A DNA stretch of 64,000 nucleotides from NCBI GenBank assembly GCA_010015675.1, contig ML977039.1:151498-215497 (forward strand). The letters run 5' to 3'. Below the pieces are notes generated by a model. That model had not been told where the DNA came from. It worked only from the letters and a program-made list of their open reading frames with translations, and did no database searches. Positions 1 through 10,575 of this stretch are shown here, piece after piece. Position 1 is the first letter of the stretch. Each line of letters begins with the position of its first letter. The DNA comes from Byssothecium circinans (Eukaryota > Ascomycota > Dothideomycetes > Pleosporales > Massarinaceae). The translations under genes and the position numbers were made by a program.

Positions 1-961
1 AAATCCCGTGCGTTTTCTATGCTGCCCGCACCAAAAACCAACAGCGCTTGGCAAAAAGCGCGTTGAGCGTGGTGGTTGCGTTGAGCCTAGTAGCACTACC
101 GAGCGAAGCGAGGTAGTGCGTGGCGCGAGTAAGTGGGGTCTGCAGAGCCTCATCTACTGACCCACAAAATGGCTCATTGTGGACCGCCGGTCAGGAGGCA
201 GACAGAATGTCGAAGGGATAATGACCACCTGCCCCGGCTGTCGTGGTGTGAAGGCACGTACATACACTCTCGCTACTGCGAACTTTCGGCAAATACAATG
301 TAAAATTAGCTGTAAGACTAATCCAAAGGGGACACAGCGCCGCGTACTTTCCCTAGTAGACGAGCTGTTATAGTCTTGCTATATATTTCTCAACATTATC
401 GTTCCGCAAGAGGTACATCAGTGACGGTGGCCTGAGAGCGTTGTGTGATGGTGACTGAGCAGTTACTCCACCAAGTCGTGCTGCATCAGCTCATACAGCG
501 AACAACACCGGCACCTTTTGACGAAGTGGAACGCGGACCCATTCGATTACCGGCGGCTGTCGCCGAGAGTCGTTTCCAGACATGCACGCCATCTTCTCAG
601 GAAACGACTATCGACATGCGAGTCCTTGATCTATCCATTGTGAACAGGAGCGCATGCACAAGGGGTATTGCTGGCTTTAATCTAGATTTTGGCAGTATTG
701 CCGTATTCGCAGATGCATTTAGCACTCCATCAATTTCTCGCCACGCTCTTCCAATACTATAGCAATTATTCAGGCCGAGGCCTTTTCAATGACAGCTCAT
801 ATCAGGACTATCTGCAATATCCTGCCAAGAAAATACTCAGTCGACAAAAGATTCAAGCCTCAGATTGCTGCTGCTGCTCTGCTACTTTTATATGAAAAGG
901 CTCAATAACCAAGGCAACGTGACAATGATATCGGCCAACTGCCGAGCAGAAGCGTGAGTGT
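1..961. other. Left-edge region without a recognisable gene
   Basis: No protein family or RNA gene is recognisable on either strand. Short open frames occur (for example 445-762 on +) but they lack family resemblance and good codon structure. The first 130 bases contain two short hairpins: one around 43-62 (GCGCTT against AAGCGC) and one at 93-119 with perfect 8-bp arms (GCACTACC against GGTAGTGC). This could be the decayed end of a mobile element lying mostly outside the window, but nothing proves it. The right end holds the 3' flank of the minus-strand WD40 gene. Confidence 0.4.
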
Positions 962-2574
962 CTACATCCAGAGACATAGCTTCCCGCTCGCCGTTCCAGC
1001 CGCTACCCAATCTTGCGTAGGGTGGAATTTAGCTACAGCCGGGACCGCCGTTATCCCCTCACCGCCCAACTGCGCTAGTTGCTGACCCTTTGCTGTGTAA
1101 ATGTCGACAAAACGGTTCATGTTACCAATGCAAAAGCGCTGAACCCCATCCAAGGGTTGCTGCTGCCATTGCGCACGTAAAATGGTCACCCATCTCCCCG
1201 TTTGCGTGTTATAGGGCAGCCGGACCGTCGGCTTCATATCAGCGTCTGTCAGAGACATCCCCATATTCCAATTCGCAGCTTTGGAAAAGTCATGAATCTT
1301 GATTGTGTTGTCGTAGGAGGTCGTTGCCACGTGACCGTCAGAGCTGAACGCTGCATGCGACACGGACAGTCTGCTCTCATGCTCTCCAAGGAGAGCTGGG
1401 AGGCGCCACTCGTCTTTTCCGCTGATCTTCCGTAGGTCCCATAGTTTGAGCGTTCGGTCTAGAGAGGCGGTCGCGACGATATGGGGTTGCTGTGGATGGA
1501 GGCTGAAGCCCCCAATCTTCTTCTCCGACAGTTGGAAAATGTCCAAGCCAGCAGCTTTCTCTGGGGGTGTGCGCATGTCGTACATACCGAAACGTCCGTC
1601 TAGGGTTGAAAAGAATAAGGTATTTGCATCGTTCTGCGCTATTTCGACACCAGATAAGGGTGCGTCTTCGCTCGCATCGGACGGTGCGTACACTTGGACA
1701 GCAACTCCTTTGGCTAAATCGAGCTTACGGACAGTGGAGTCATAAGAGGCCGAGTATAACGCATTTGGATCATGTGGGCTGAACTGAAAGGTATGGATCG
1801 TTCGGGTGTGGGGTTTGAGCGTTGTAATGCTTGGACCTTCGGCGTCCACGTCTTCATCGTCGACTTCGGGAGCTTTCTGCGAGCAGTCGCAGATTCCAAG
1901 ATTTCCGAGCTTATCGCCTGCAAATACCAGTGGTTTTTCTGTGGTTGGATGCATCCCTAGAGAATACTACAAGACCGTCAGTTAAGTCCCAAAGGCCAGC
2001 TGCCGCGGCTGCAACTCACTATGCGCTCAGGGGTAATCTTCAACTCGTTGGGTTCGAATTCTGGCCAGAGCCCTAATCCGCTCATCTTCTGTCTCAATGC
2101 CTTGAGTTGCTTGTCCGTCGTCTCTTTGACGTCCTCGTCGTCAAACGTTCGCTCGTTAGGCTTCGCAGGACCGACTGTGGACAAGAAGTTCCCGTTCATA
2201 TCCCACTCTCTGCCGGCAACCACAATGTCATTGAAATTGTATGCATCGCTGATGCGCTGTCTCTTGGCCTTGTCCGCTTCTCTCCGCGCTTCGTGCTCCT
2301 CTTCGGCTTTGCGCTTCGCCGTCTCACTGTCGGCCTCAATGCCCTTCAGACGCGATGATGTCCGCCGCGGAACCACCTCTTCCTGTTCGATCTTTTTCAC
2401 GGCGGCCTTTTTGGGCTTCGGTCGTGGTTTTGCAGACGACGGTCCTTTGGTGGTGGGCGCGAGACCGGCCTCGGCCGCCTCCAGCTCGAGGTTGCGCAGC
2501 AGCGCTTGCGTCTTCGCGATATTCTCCTGGCGTTTCCGTTCATACTCGCTCAGCTCGACTTTCTGGCGCGCCAT
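962..2574 (-). CDS. cmr1: CMR1/WDR76-type WD40 DNA damage-binding protein
   Basis: Minus-strand gene with two exons, 2574-2020 and 1966-962. The 53-bp intron (1967-2019) has a GTGAGT donor and TTGTAG acceptor, and the join restores the conserved [11 protein letters not shown] stretch. The product is 519 residues. Residues 1-185 are charged and coiled, starting [20 protein letters not shown], the typical N-terminus of fungal Cmr1; the rest is a WD40 propeller with visible repeats ([41 protein letters not shown]). Family members bind DNA, associate with replication and repair proteins and gather in nuclear quality-control foci. The start at 2574 (CGCCATGG in the sense direction) was chosen because an upstream in-frame Met would add 39 unrelated residues. 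Divergent from COQ9, 603 bp away. Confidence 0.9.
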
Positions 2575-3177
2575 GGGGAAAGCTTTTGGGTGGCTACGAG
2601 GCAATGGTACGTAGCAATGTGGTGTTGTGAAGGAGCAGACCGAGGCGAAAGCGGCGAGCATCGGATGGACGCGTCGGGAACGCGACTTCACGTCAGGCGA
2701 TCACGTGGGTGATCGCTCCCCGGGGCCCGCCACATGTGCAAATGCATCGAATGTCTCAATGTCAGCTGCCATAGGGGCCTGGATGAACTTCAATCACGTA
2801 TGTGCTAGATCGCTCTGTTCTCGCTGTAAAGTAAAGACAGTCTGGGATAGGGAGAGAGACAGAGAGCTTGCTGGGGGTTGTTCTTGCTTCGTGTTGATAT
2901 ATTACCGGCTTCTACAAGTGTACATATGTAGGTTCTAACATGCAGATTCCAAGGTGATATGTGATTGAACCTCGCATAGTGCCACCTTACAAATTGAATG
3001 AGAGCGCATTGCGGATAGATGCATCATTCGTGAATCAGATGTTCTAGATACTGCCCAGGTGTACACACATGCCTGCCGGCGCCTTGGCGATGGTTAGACT
3101 CGATGAAGCTCTCCCATCAACCACATGCACAATCCGAAACATCTTTCACGCCACATGCACCTCACCTGGGCATCGCA
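2575..3177. promoter_or_regulatory. Shared divergent upstream region of CMR1 and COQ9
   Basis: 603 bp between the start codons of two divergent genes, so it must hold both promoters. No clear TATA box or named element stands out. A CACGTG (E-box) core is visible in GATCACGTGGGTGATC near 2699-2714, itself a near-palindrome and a plausible bZIP/bHLH site. No additional gene is seen. Confidence 0.4.
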
Positions 3178-4017
3178 ATGCTTCCTGCACCTGCACCTGC
3201 ACGCTTAGCCAGCTCACTTCTCGGCACGTTCCGAGCAGCCTCACGTCGTCCAGCAGCAGCAGCAGCGTGGAGGCAGAGGGGCGGCTACCATTCCTCCGAG
3301 TTCAGCTCACCGCCGCCATTCCCTCCCGCCGAAACGGCCATACTCTCTGCAGGCTTGTCCCATGTCCCCAGCTTTGGCTTCACCGTCGACGCACTGCAGC
3401 TGGGTGCCCGCGATGCTGGATATCTGGACGCATCTACGAACCTGCTCCCGCAAGGCGTCTACGATCTCGTCAATTACCATCTCGTCACGCAGCGACTCGC
3501 CCTAAAAGGCTCGGTGCAGTTCCCTTCAGAGGACCAGCCCGGAAAAGGCTTAGGAACGGGGGCAAAGGTCAGGACGTTGGCGTTGGCGCGTCTTTGGGCG
3601 AATGAGCCCATCATACACCGGTGGCAGGAGGTTGCTTGCCCCATAGAGAAGGCTGTATAGAAGTGAGCTCACGAAACCATACAGGCTCTCGCAATCATGG
3701 CGCAGCCGGCCTACATCGCTTCATCCTTTGCAGAACTAGCCCGACTGGCAGATGAGATATGGTACCTCGCCGGGGACAAGAGCGTAGACGGCAGCTGGTA
3801 CACGAAGCGAGCCAGTCTGTCGGCAATCTACTCGGCCACGGAGGTCTTCATGACCCAGGACACTTCGAAGAGCTTCACTGACACGGAGGAGTTTCTGGAT
3901 GCGAGACTGGGAGACGTTGAGGAGATCGGGGGCACACTGGGAGCACTGAGCGAATGGGCTGATTACACTGCACACTCTGCCGTCAATGTGCTCAGGAGCA
4001 AGGGCGTGAGAATATAA
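3178..4017 (+). CDS. coq9: Ubiquinone biosynthesis protein COQ9, mitochondrial
   Basis: Two exons, 3178-3630 and 3685-4017, with a 54-bp intron (non-consensus donor GTTGCT, branch AGCTCAC, acceptor ATACAG). Splicing joins HRWQE to ALAIMAQP, the conserved COQ9 core. The product is 261 residues, normal for the family. Residues 1-45 are rich in Ala, Arg and Ser and end near GGYHSSE, a typical mitochondrial presequence. The C-terminal half carries the conserved LADEIWYLAGDKSVDGSWYT region. COQ9 is a TetR-fold lipid-binding protein of the inner-membrane CoQ synthome that assists COQ7 hydroxylation. The ATG at 3178 was chosen because it opens directly into the presequence; an ATG at 3103 would add 25 unlikely residues. 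Confidence 0.93.
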
Positions 4018-4858
4018 GCACGGCGCGTATGGTCCCATGTGTGCACGTCTGCCTTTGGAGGTGTGCTCCAGAGTACAATACGAGTGTCGGAATCAAATCC
4101 TGCAACATCGCTGCTGGGCGATGCATTCTCTTCTCTTGATCCCGCGGTGCACGTTTCGAGAAGCACCCGAGGCAACAACACATGCATTGAAGATTTTGGC
4201 GGCATCACGTGAGGCAATGATCTCATCGGCGGGGTCAGCGGCCAGCCCTACCTGCAACTTGACCTGCAACATGAAGCATTATTATTGCAGAGCTCGTCCC
4301 GTTATGGCTTCAGCCCCGACGGGCCCGACCGATGCTGACTCCTGCCGAGTCCTGCTGCGCCTATTCGGTCGACATCGGCGATGACGGGGCCGGGCGAGGC
4401 CTAGGCCGTGGCCTCTGTACCCTGCAGCAGCCGCGCCGCCCTTTTTCTCGATCGCGGCGACATTCTTGGCATTGCTGGGGATCGGCAGCAATGAAGCATC
4501 GTCGATAGCTTGGCCCTTCACTGCACCATCCATCCCATCCCCCATCATGAGAGCCTCTGTTGGCCCAGATGCCCGCCGGCCGGCGCTGCATTCTCCCCCT
4601 CCCCGTCTCGACACCAGCTGCATCATTCTACCCTTCTCGCACTGTGGGCCCCGGGCTTTGAGCACCACCAGACTCCCCTCTGTACGTCGCCGTGGTATCC
4701 TTCGGCTCGATCCCGATCGACTTCGATCTCGGAGCGCCATCTTGCGAGACGCGCGCTACCGCTTTGCTGTCCGCAACATCTGCGACTATTTTCCCCGCAT
4801 GGACAGAGCAACTTCTTCCTCGTAATCGCCAGTCCTCACAGTACACTGAGCAGCAGCA
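4018..4858 (+). promoter_or_regulatory. frq upstream region and probable long 5' leader
   Basis: 841 bp with no gene between COQ9 and frq. Several short upstream ATGs are present; the last, 4799-4825, encodes only MDRATSSS and ends 33 bases before the frq start. A cluster of three GATC cores lies at 4709-4728, including GATCGA at 4715-4720, and a further GATCGC lies at 4450-4455. In Neurospora, GATC-containing light-response and clock-box elements upstream of frq bind the White Collar Complex, and the frq leader is long and carries uORFs. That these sites act the same way here is inference from position and motif. Confidence 0.5.
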
Positions 4859-7800
4859 ATGAAGGGTCCGCCAGCAACTGTGCCGCTGCAGTCGCAAAAA
4901 AAGGCACACCCCCGCCGCCCTCCCGCCCACCAGTCGGTCTCTCTCCGCCACAGTCCACCGGCCACCGGTGCGCCTCTCAAAGCCCCGACCTTCCACGCGC
5001 CGCCCACCGCGTCTGTCGACTCTCCAAACGCAACCGCAAGTAACAAGGCAAACCCGCCCTCGAGCGTGTCGCTCCAAGACCAGTCCAACAAGTACAGCTC
5101 AGGCGAAAGTAGCGATGCGGGAAAGTGGTTCGAGAGTTCCAACAACAACGCACTCCAGACCAATGCCTCGTTCGCAGACAGTAAGTTCTCGCTAGCTAAC
5201 GTCGAATAGCTTTGCTGATCTGACTAGGAGACGATCCACCCTTCTTTCTGCGCAACTCTTCCTCTGACGACAGTCCTCCAGAGGGCCATGTACCCCACGA
5301 CCCAAACTATCAGGCGCAAACGTCGATGCCCCATCGTCCGGGCTTGACGCATCTTGGCATTGATGGCAGCAGTACAGAAGATTTCAGAGGCGTCATCGAC
5401 GATCTGACGATCGCGAACAAGAAATTGAAGCAGAAACTGAAAAAGTACGAGAAGCTATATGACAGACATCTCCAAGACGAAAAGCTGTTCGAGGTCCGTT
5501 TCCATGGTCTGCCGGATCACAAGAAGAAAGAGCTGGAGGACACTCTGCGCAATTTCGCTGCGGGACTGAACGACAGCCTGAGTAGCAATTCTTCATCCAA
5601 CCTGGCCATTCCACACCAGCCACCGCCGTTCGAGCCCCGAAAGACAGCGTCTTCGCATGCTTCAAGATTTGCCGAGTCTGGCTACGTGTCCATGTCCGCG
5701 TCCGGGAAAAACTCAATATCCGCACCGTCAAATAGAGCCTCTGATCGAATATCTTCTGGGGATATTGACCGCCGCCGGATGACCAAGTCGCAGTATAGTC
5801 GTCAGCAGCAAAGTATTCAATCCTATCTGCATGACATACCCTTGGGTTTGTTGCCTAAGAGCCATGCACCGATGACCGATAAGGCGAGGAAAAAGCTGGT
5901 GGTCCGTCGCTTGGAACAGATATTTGCGGGCAAACGGTCGGCACCCGGGAACCATCCGCAGCCCATACAACAGGAAGAAGTAGCCCAATCCGCTGCCATG
6001 GCTGACCGCCAGGCAAAGGAAGCGACTGGCCAGCAGTCCAAGTCGGAGGGTCACCGTGAAGCGCGCATCATGCCGGTCCGAGCCGATGATGAGGACATCA
6101 CTGGCCAATTCAATAGCGAGCCGTTGAAAAAGCTACGGCCGAATCTCCAGGTCAATGAACAGGACCTCGCTGGTTTTGGGTCACCTGATCAGCGACCAAC
6201 AAGACCATTGGACTTGGACCCATTCCGCGCTCAAGTGCCTGCGGAGAACATGGACTATATTCGACATCTCGGCTTCACTCCGCCGAATATGAGCACCGGC
6301 GAAGCTCCAGAACTCGGGCACGGATGGTTATATCTCAACCTTCTTATCAACATGGCGCAGTTGCACACCTTCAACGTCACTCCCGAGTTCGTCAAAGATG
6401 CCGTCACAGAGTATAGCTCCAAATTCGAGCTATCGCACGACGGACGAAAAATTCGCTGGAAAGGTGGGCTCGACGAGAGCAAAGTAAGTAGCGGCAGTTC
6501 CTCGGAACATTTCAGCGGAGACTCTCCCTACGACTCCGCCATCGTCAGCAGTGGGGAATCGCCATCTAAAGTCGTCAAGCCTAGCCATAGTGGCAGCGGT
6601 GAATCGAGCTTGGATCCGGAACGCAGAGCTAGGCGTTTAGCCCGCGCCCAGAAGCAGAAGGAGCAAGAGAAGTTTACCTATACCCCGATCTTCTTTCACA
6701 AGGAGGAGTCTGAAGGGGATGACGATTACTATGGATACGAGATGGATTCTTCGACCACCTCATTTCTCCAACCGCAGCAACCTGGCGACTCTTCTGGACT
6801 TGGTAGTTCCGCCATGCGTAGCTCATCGTCGAGAAGACGACGGGATAATGGTCCCATAATTTTTTACAGCAATGCCAAATTTTGTACAGACTTGAGTGGA
6901 GACTTACGAGGATTGTCTACCCATGACACCGATTCTTATAACGGCATTACTTCACATCCGATAGGCGTTCCATGTAGTCCTGTTGCTACGCAAGATTCGA
7001 CAAAACAGCCCAGCCTCCTCAATACCACAGCTATGGATATCGACGGGAAAGAGGACTCTCGAACGACGTCCAGCTATGGGGACATGGAATTCTCCCCCGA
7101 AAGCCTCAGGAATGACAACGGGACCGAGAGTCCTGATACTATTGAGTTCGAAGCATCTGGTCTTGGAGGAGTGCAGCCGGACGACAATTTTTCCATCAAG
7201 GTTCGCCGCTCCCAAACTCAAGCTGCGTCTTCTGCAAATCAGACAACGCGTCACAAGTCGCAGCTTTATCCCATAAAGATCCTCGAAGCTCTTGGCCAAG
7301 ATTCCAGTCCTAAGGCCCAAGCCTCGTCGTCGAGACAGTCACAGACCGTGATCAAGGAGGAAATTCTATCAGCATCCCGGAAGTCACTACCAAGTTCTTC
7401 ACTTCCGCCGGCATCTTTCCTTCCCTTCGACTCAACCTCATCTGGCGATGTCGACTCAGATCTTGATTCTGACGTTTCATCTAACCCATCGACGACAAAC
7501 TCTTCAGAAAATAGGCTTACAGTCGCACATATTCCTAATTTATCTCCTGTCCGTACAGGCAATCAAGCGGAAAGCTCTGAAGAAGAATCGTTAGAGGAGG
7601 AGGACTCTGTCAGTGACAAATCGATCGACCTATTAGCAACGGCTCGCCAAATGGATCCAACGACCGTGCGGAACTCTGAGCGTGATTACGACGCTGCTGT
7701 TGTAGACCGCCTTGCTGAGATGATACCTGCAGGCAGTTCTGCGGCTACGGCCGGTGGTGGTAGTGGGTTCCAAAGTCCGGAAGACCCAGACATTGAGACG

Positions 7801-7950
7801 CCGGCTCAGCCCAACAGAACGACCCGCAAAAGTACAACAAGCGGGAGCATATCTTCTCGTGCCACGAATCGGAAGCGCACGAGGACTCGCGACTTATCTG
7901 TTACTAATCTGCAGGGTAGCAGGGGACTAAAGAATCAGAAAACCAAGTAA
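4859..7950 (+). CDS. frq: Circadian clock protein FREQUENCY (FRQ)
   Basis: Two exons, 4859-5180 and 5228-7950, with a 47-bp intron (GTAAGT donor, GCTAAC branch, CTAG acceptor); the spliced product is 1014 residues, close to Neurospora FRQ (989). Landmarks in order: an N-terminal GESSDAGKWF motif; a coiled coil at about residues 155-200 (SSTEDFRGVIDDL, KLKQKLKKYEKL) for dimerisation; the GLLPKSHAPMTDK / KKLVVRRLEQIFAGK block; an FFD-like region near residue 450 (ENMDYIRHLGFTPP) that in Neurospora docks FRH and casein kinase 1; acidic Ser-rich PEST-like stretches; and the conserved IPAGSSAATAGGGSGF tail followed by a basic RKRTRTR cluster that may be a nuclear localisation signal. FRQ is the negative element of the fungal clock, inhibiting the White Collar Complex and being progressively phosphorylated. 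No disabling change is seen. Confidence 0.95.
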
Positions 7951-8625
7951 GAAATGTGGACACCAACACAGGCGCTCACTCACCGGAGGTGACGGACATG
8001 GACGGTGCATCGCATCGGCTCCAGGACGAGGCACTATTTGAGCGCAAAAGACTTGCCTTGAATTCCTGGGGATATGTTGTGGGTTACTGTAGCATTGTCA
8101 GTTAGGCCAAACTATTCGTTCGAAAGTTTTCTACATATGAGCCATCGTTCTTCCTACCCTGAGTTCCCTCTTGCTCTCGCAGTAACAAAGTCTCCGGATA
8201 CAAGCTTGATCAAATGATGAACAAGGCTTACCCAAGGCAAATACAGCGCGCAGTGTTATCTAAATAGTCGGATTTTATACTTTTGTTATTTCTTGGGATC
8301 GCTTTCCTGTGAGAGCTCCTGTGTGGTACTAACAGCTCTTGGTACGAAAAGTGTCCCCTGCTTAATTGCTACATTAATAGTTATATAATACTGCAATAGA
8401 ATGGAAGCGCCGCTTTCCAGAAAGTAAATAGGTAATACAGTTGCTACTCTTGTAGAAGATACATGTAAGTGTGTATTTCCGTACAGATTTTAACTAGTTA
8501 AAGAAATATAAGTGTACATGCGAAATAGAAGAGAAGCATACACCCTCACATCAGTCCGAACTTATACTGCTCCCCACAAGGACCGACCCCCAGATCCGAC
8601 AGCCTGTGTTTTATACCCCAACTGT
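7951..8625. other. Convergent 3' flank between frq and the PL7 gene
   Basis: 675 bp of moderately AT-rich sequence containing the 3' ends of two convergent genes. No coding sequence is recognisable. A GATCGC core at 8297-8302 is noted because the Neurospora frq antisense transcript starts from a light-regulated promoter downstream of frq; a single core is expected by chance and proves nothing. Confidence 0.35.
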
Positions 8626-9408
8626 TCAATGTTGAATATCAATGCTGTAGAACTCGACCTCGCTAGGGCTGTTGCCCTGGTTGTAATTACCCGCCTTGAA
8701 GTAGCACGGCGGGCTCTTGATCGAGCCAGTTCCCAACGTCTTTGCCGCATCATCGTTGATAACCACACTCAGAACACCTTTTTCGTACCTTAGCTCATAG
8801 CTGAACTTCTCCCCAATTTTGACCTTTCCAATCTCCGTCATCTTCAGGCTGCTCACATCTGGGATCTGAGAAACACCGGCGGTGATGGTTCCGCTCTTGT
8901 TGATGAAGAGCTCCGTGAGAGGCTTCTTGCTAACTTTGTCGTCGACTTTGACCTGGCCAATCACAGTGCCATACTTGGAGTCATCAGCAACCTTGACGGT
9001 CAGACTGGCCTTGAGGCGATTGGTCGCCGTCTTGGAATCCCAGGACTGCGGCGAGGATTCGCGGAGCTCAGTGCGGCAGTGTTTACTGTTGGGTGTCGTG
9101 ACACAGCCAGAGGAGGTCGAGGATCCCGGAACCTTCATGACGAGTGCACCACTGTCTTTGGCAGTGAAGAAGTACTTGTCGTTGGTCCAGCCATTACAGC
9201 CCTTGAGTTTACTGGCGGAAACAGAGTCAACTTTTCCGGCACTACCAGTCGGGAGCTGCAGTGTCCAGTTGGAGAGGTCGAAGTTCCCACCTGGGGCGCA
9301 AGAAGGGTTCAGGGCACGCGGGATAAGAGGGTTGGGTGTGGTGGGTGCGGGCGCTGCGGAAGCAAGAGCGAGGAAAAGAAGCATGGCTGATTGGATTGAG
9401 GGCGACAT
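8626..9408 (-). CDS. Secreted polysaccharide lyase family 7 (alginate-lyase-like) protein
   Basis: Single exon, 260 residues. A signal peptide is visible (MSPSIQSAMLLFLALASAAP). The mature part has the PL7 jelly-roll hallmarks in order: NFDLSNWTLQLPTG near the start, the CRTELRE strand (RTELRE motif) in the middle, and CYFKAGNYNQ near the C-terminus, which carries the catalytic Tyr. The third hallmark, normally Q-I/V-H with the catalytic His, reads IGQVKVDDK here, so Lys replaces His. PL7 enzymes cleave alginate or related uronic-acid polymers by beta-elimination; the substrate here is unknown and the His change makes activity uncertain. A TATAAG on the minus strand at 9544-9549 is a candidate TATA box. 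Convergent with frq. Confidence 0.88.
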   Translation of the reverse strand: MSPSIQSAMLLFLALASAAPAPTTPNPLIPRALNPSCAPGGNFDLSNWTLQLPTGSAGKVDSVSASKLKGCNGWTNDKYFFTAKDSGALVMKVPGSSTSSGCVTTPNSKHCRTELRESSPQSWDSKTATNRLKASLTVKVADDSKYGTVIGQVKVDDKVSKKPLTELFINKSGTITAGVSQIPDVSSLKMTEIGKVKIGEKFSYELRYEKGVLSVVINDDAAKTLGTGSIKSPPCYFKAGNYNQGNSPSEVEFYSIDIQH

Positions 9409-10575
9409 TGTGTGGAATTTGATTCAACGATGGATACGAGTCGATAGTAAAGACTGAGCTGAAAGGAAGAATTGAGCGAGTGACTGGGGAATGTAGAATG
9501 TAGAATGCGTGATGATCTTGTTACGCAAGGCGAAATATACGTACTTATACCAGCCTCGCCATCACTAAGCAGAGCTTGAGTAGCTTTCGAGCTATTCAAA
9601 ATCCATGCCCAAGCGTAGGTAATCTTTTAAGCACTGCCTAATCAGGATTGCTGACGGGTTTCACAATGCTAGAACAACGTCAACGCCATAACGGCGGGAT
9701 GACTAAAAAACCCCGAGGAAGAAGTGTTGGTGGAAGAATTTGACTGTTCTATACAAAGAAGCATAACAGTCCCTTGGATGAGCAGGACCGCATTTCAGGG
9801 GGTGAGTAAGCAGTACGATGTCCGACCGCCCGTAGAACCGATGGCAAGCCGACTACAAACAATAAATATATGATGAGGTAACTAGCGGCGAGTAGATGAA
9901 GCTATGTCGGCTCACGAGAGTACTCACGTTGATGCACTTACGGATCATGATGCTTGTTAGTTTTCGAGAAAGGGGAATCTCGGTATAGGTGCCTGTGGAA
10001 AGGTGATTTTGGGAAATCTATACTTGCGAAGTATTTGTCCAGGCCTATTGCGTGAATATTCACTATCGCAAGTGGACGGCCACCTATGGCTGTAGGCGGT
10101 AGACGTATGATAAGAGAATCGGAAATCATGAGAAATGCGCTATCTGCGCATAGTCCGTAACTAGCATCGCCCCGTTTAAGTCTGGATGGTGGTTGACTAT
10201 GATGAGACGCACCTTTTGCACCGAAGTCCGTACCCCGTCTGAACAACAGTCTCCATCCAAACGATCCTATTTTCTGCTAGAACTGCTTTGCCAATATGGA
10301 TTCGGTTGCGAAACAGACGACGCGAGCGCAACAGAAAGTCTTGGGCCGGATGGATCATGGTATGGTGTTTGACCGACCAGACGGGGCCATGCTTATATAA
10401 TATAAATGACATGAATGACAAACGCGTATGCGATATAGATTACAGGACGTGCGCGTTGCCTGGGCGACGAAAGCGCATGCCAAGGCTGCTTCGCGTCGCG
10501 TAATAGGGGACTTGGGAGACCCCGCATGCGCATCATTCCGTGTTGATTCTCCCCATCGCATTACACATGCCAGCC
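9409..10575. promoter_or_regulatory. Divergent intergenic region between the PL7 and BUB1 genes
   Basis: 1.17 kb without a supported gene. The PL7-proximal part should hold that gene's promoter (candidate TATA box at 9544-9549 on the minus strand). A short minus-strand frame at 9938-10246 has no family resemblance and is not called. No tRNA or repeat was found. Confidence 0.4.

Noticed and set aside
445..762. 105-residue frame at the left edge
   Set aside because: No motif, and overlapping frames are similarly long; kept as unannotated region.
3631..3684. Two separate small genes instead of one COQ9
   Set aside because: A 54-bp intron joins HRWQE to ALAIMAQP exactly as in the family, despite the unusual GTTGCT donor.
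8297..8302. GATCGC downstream of frq as promoter of an antisense transcript
   Set aside because: A single six-base match is expected by chance; no other support.
9938..10246. 102-residue minus-strand frame between PL7 and BUB1
   Set aside because: No family resemblance, signal peptide or supporting context.
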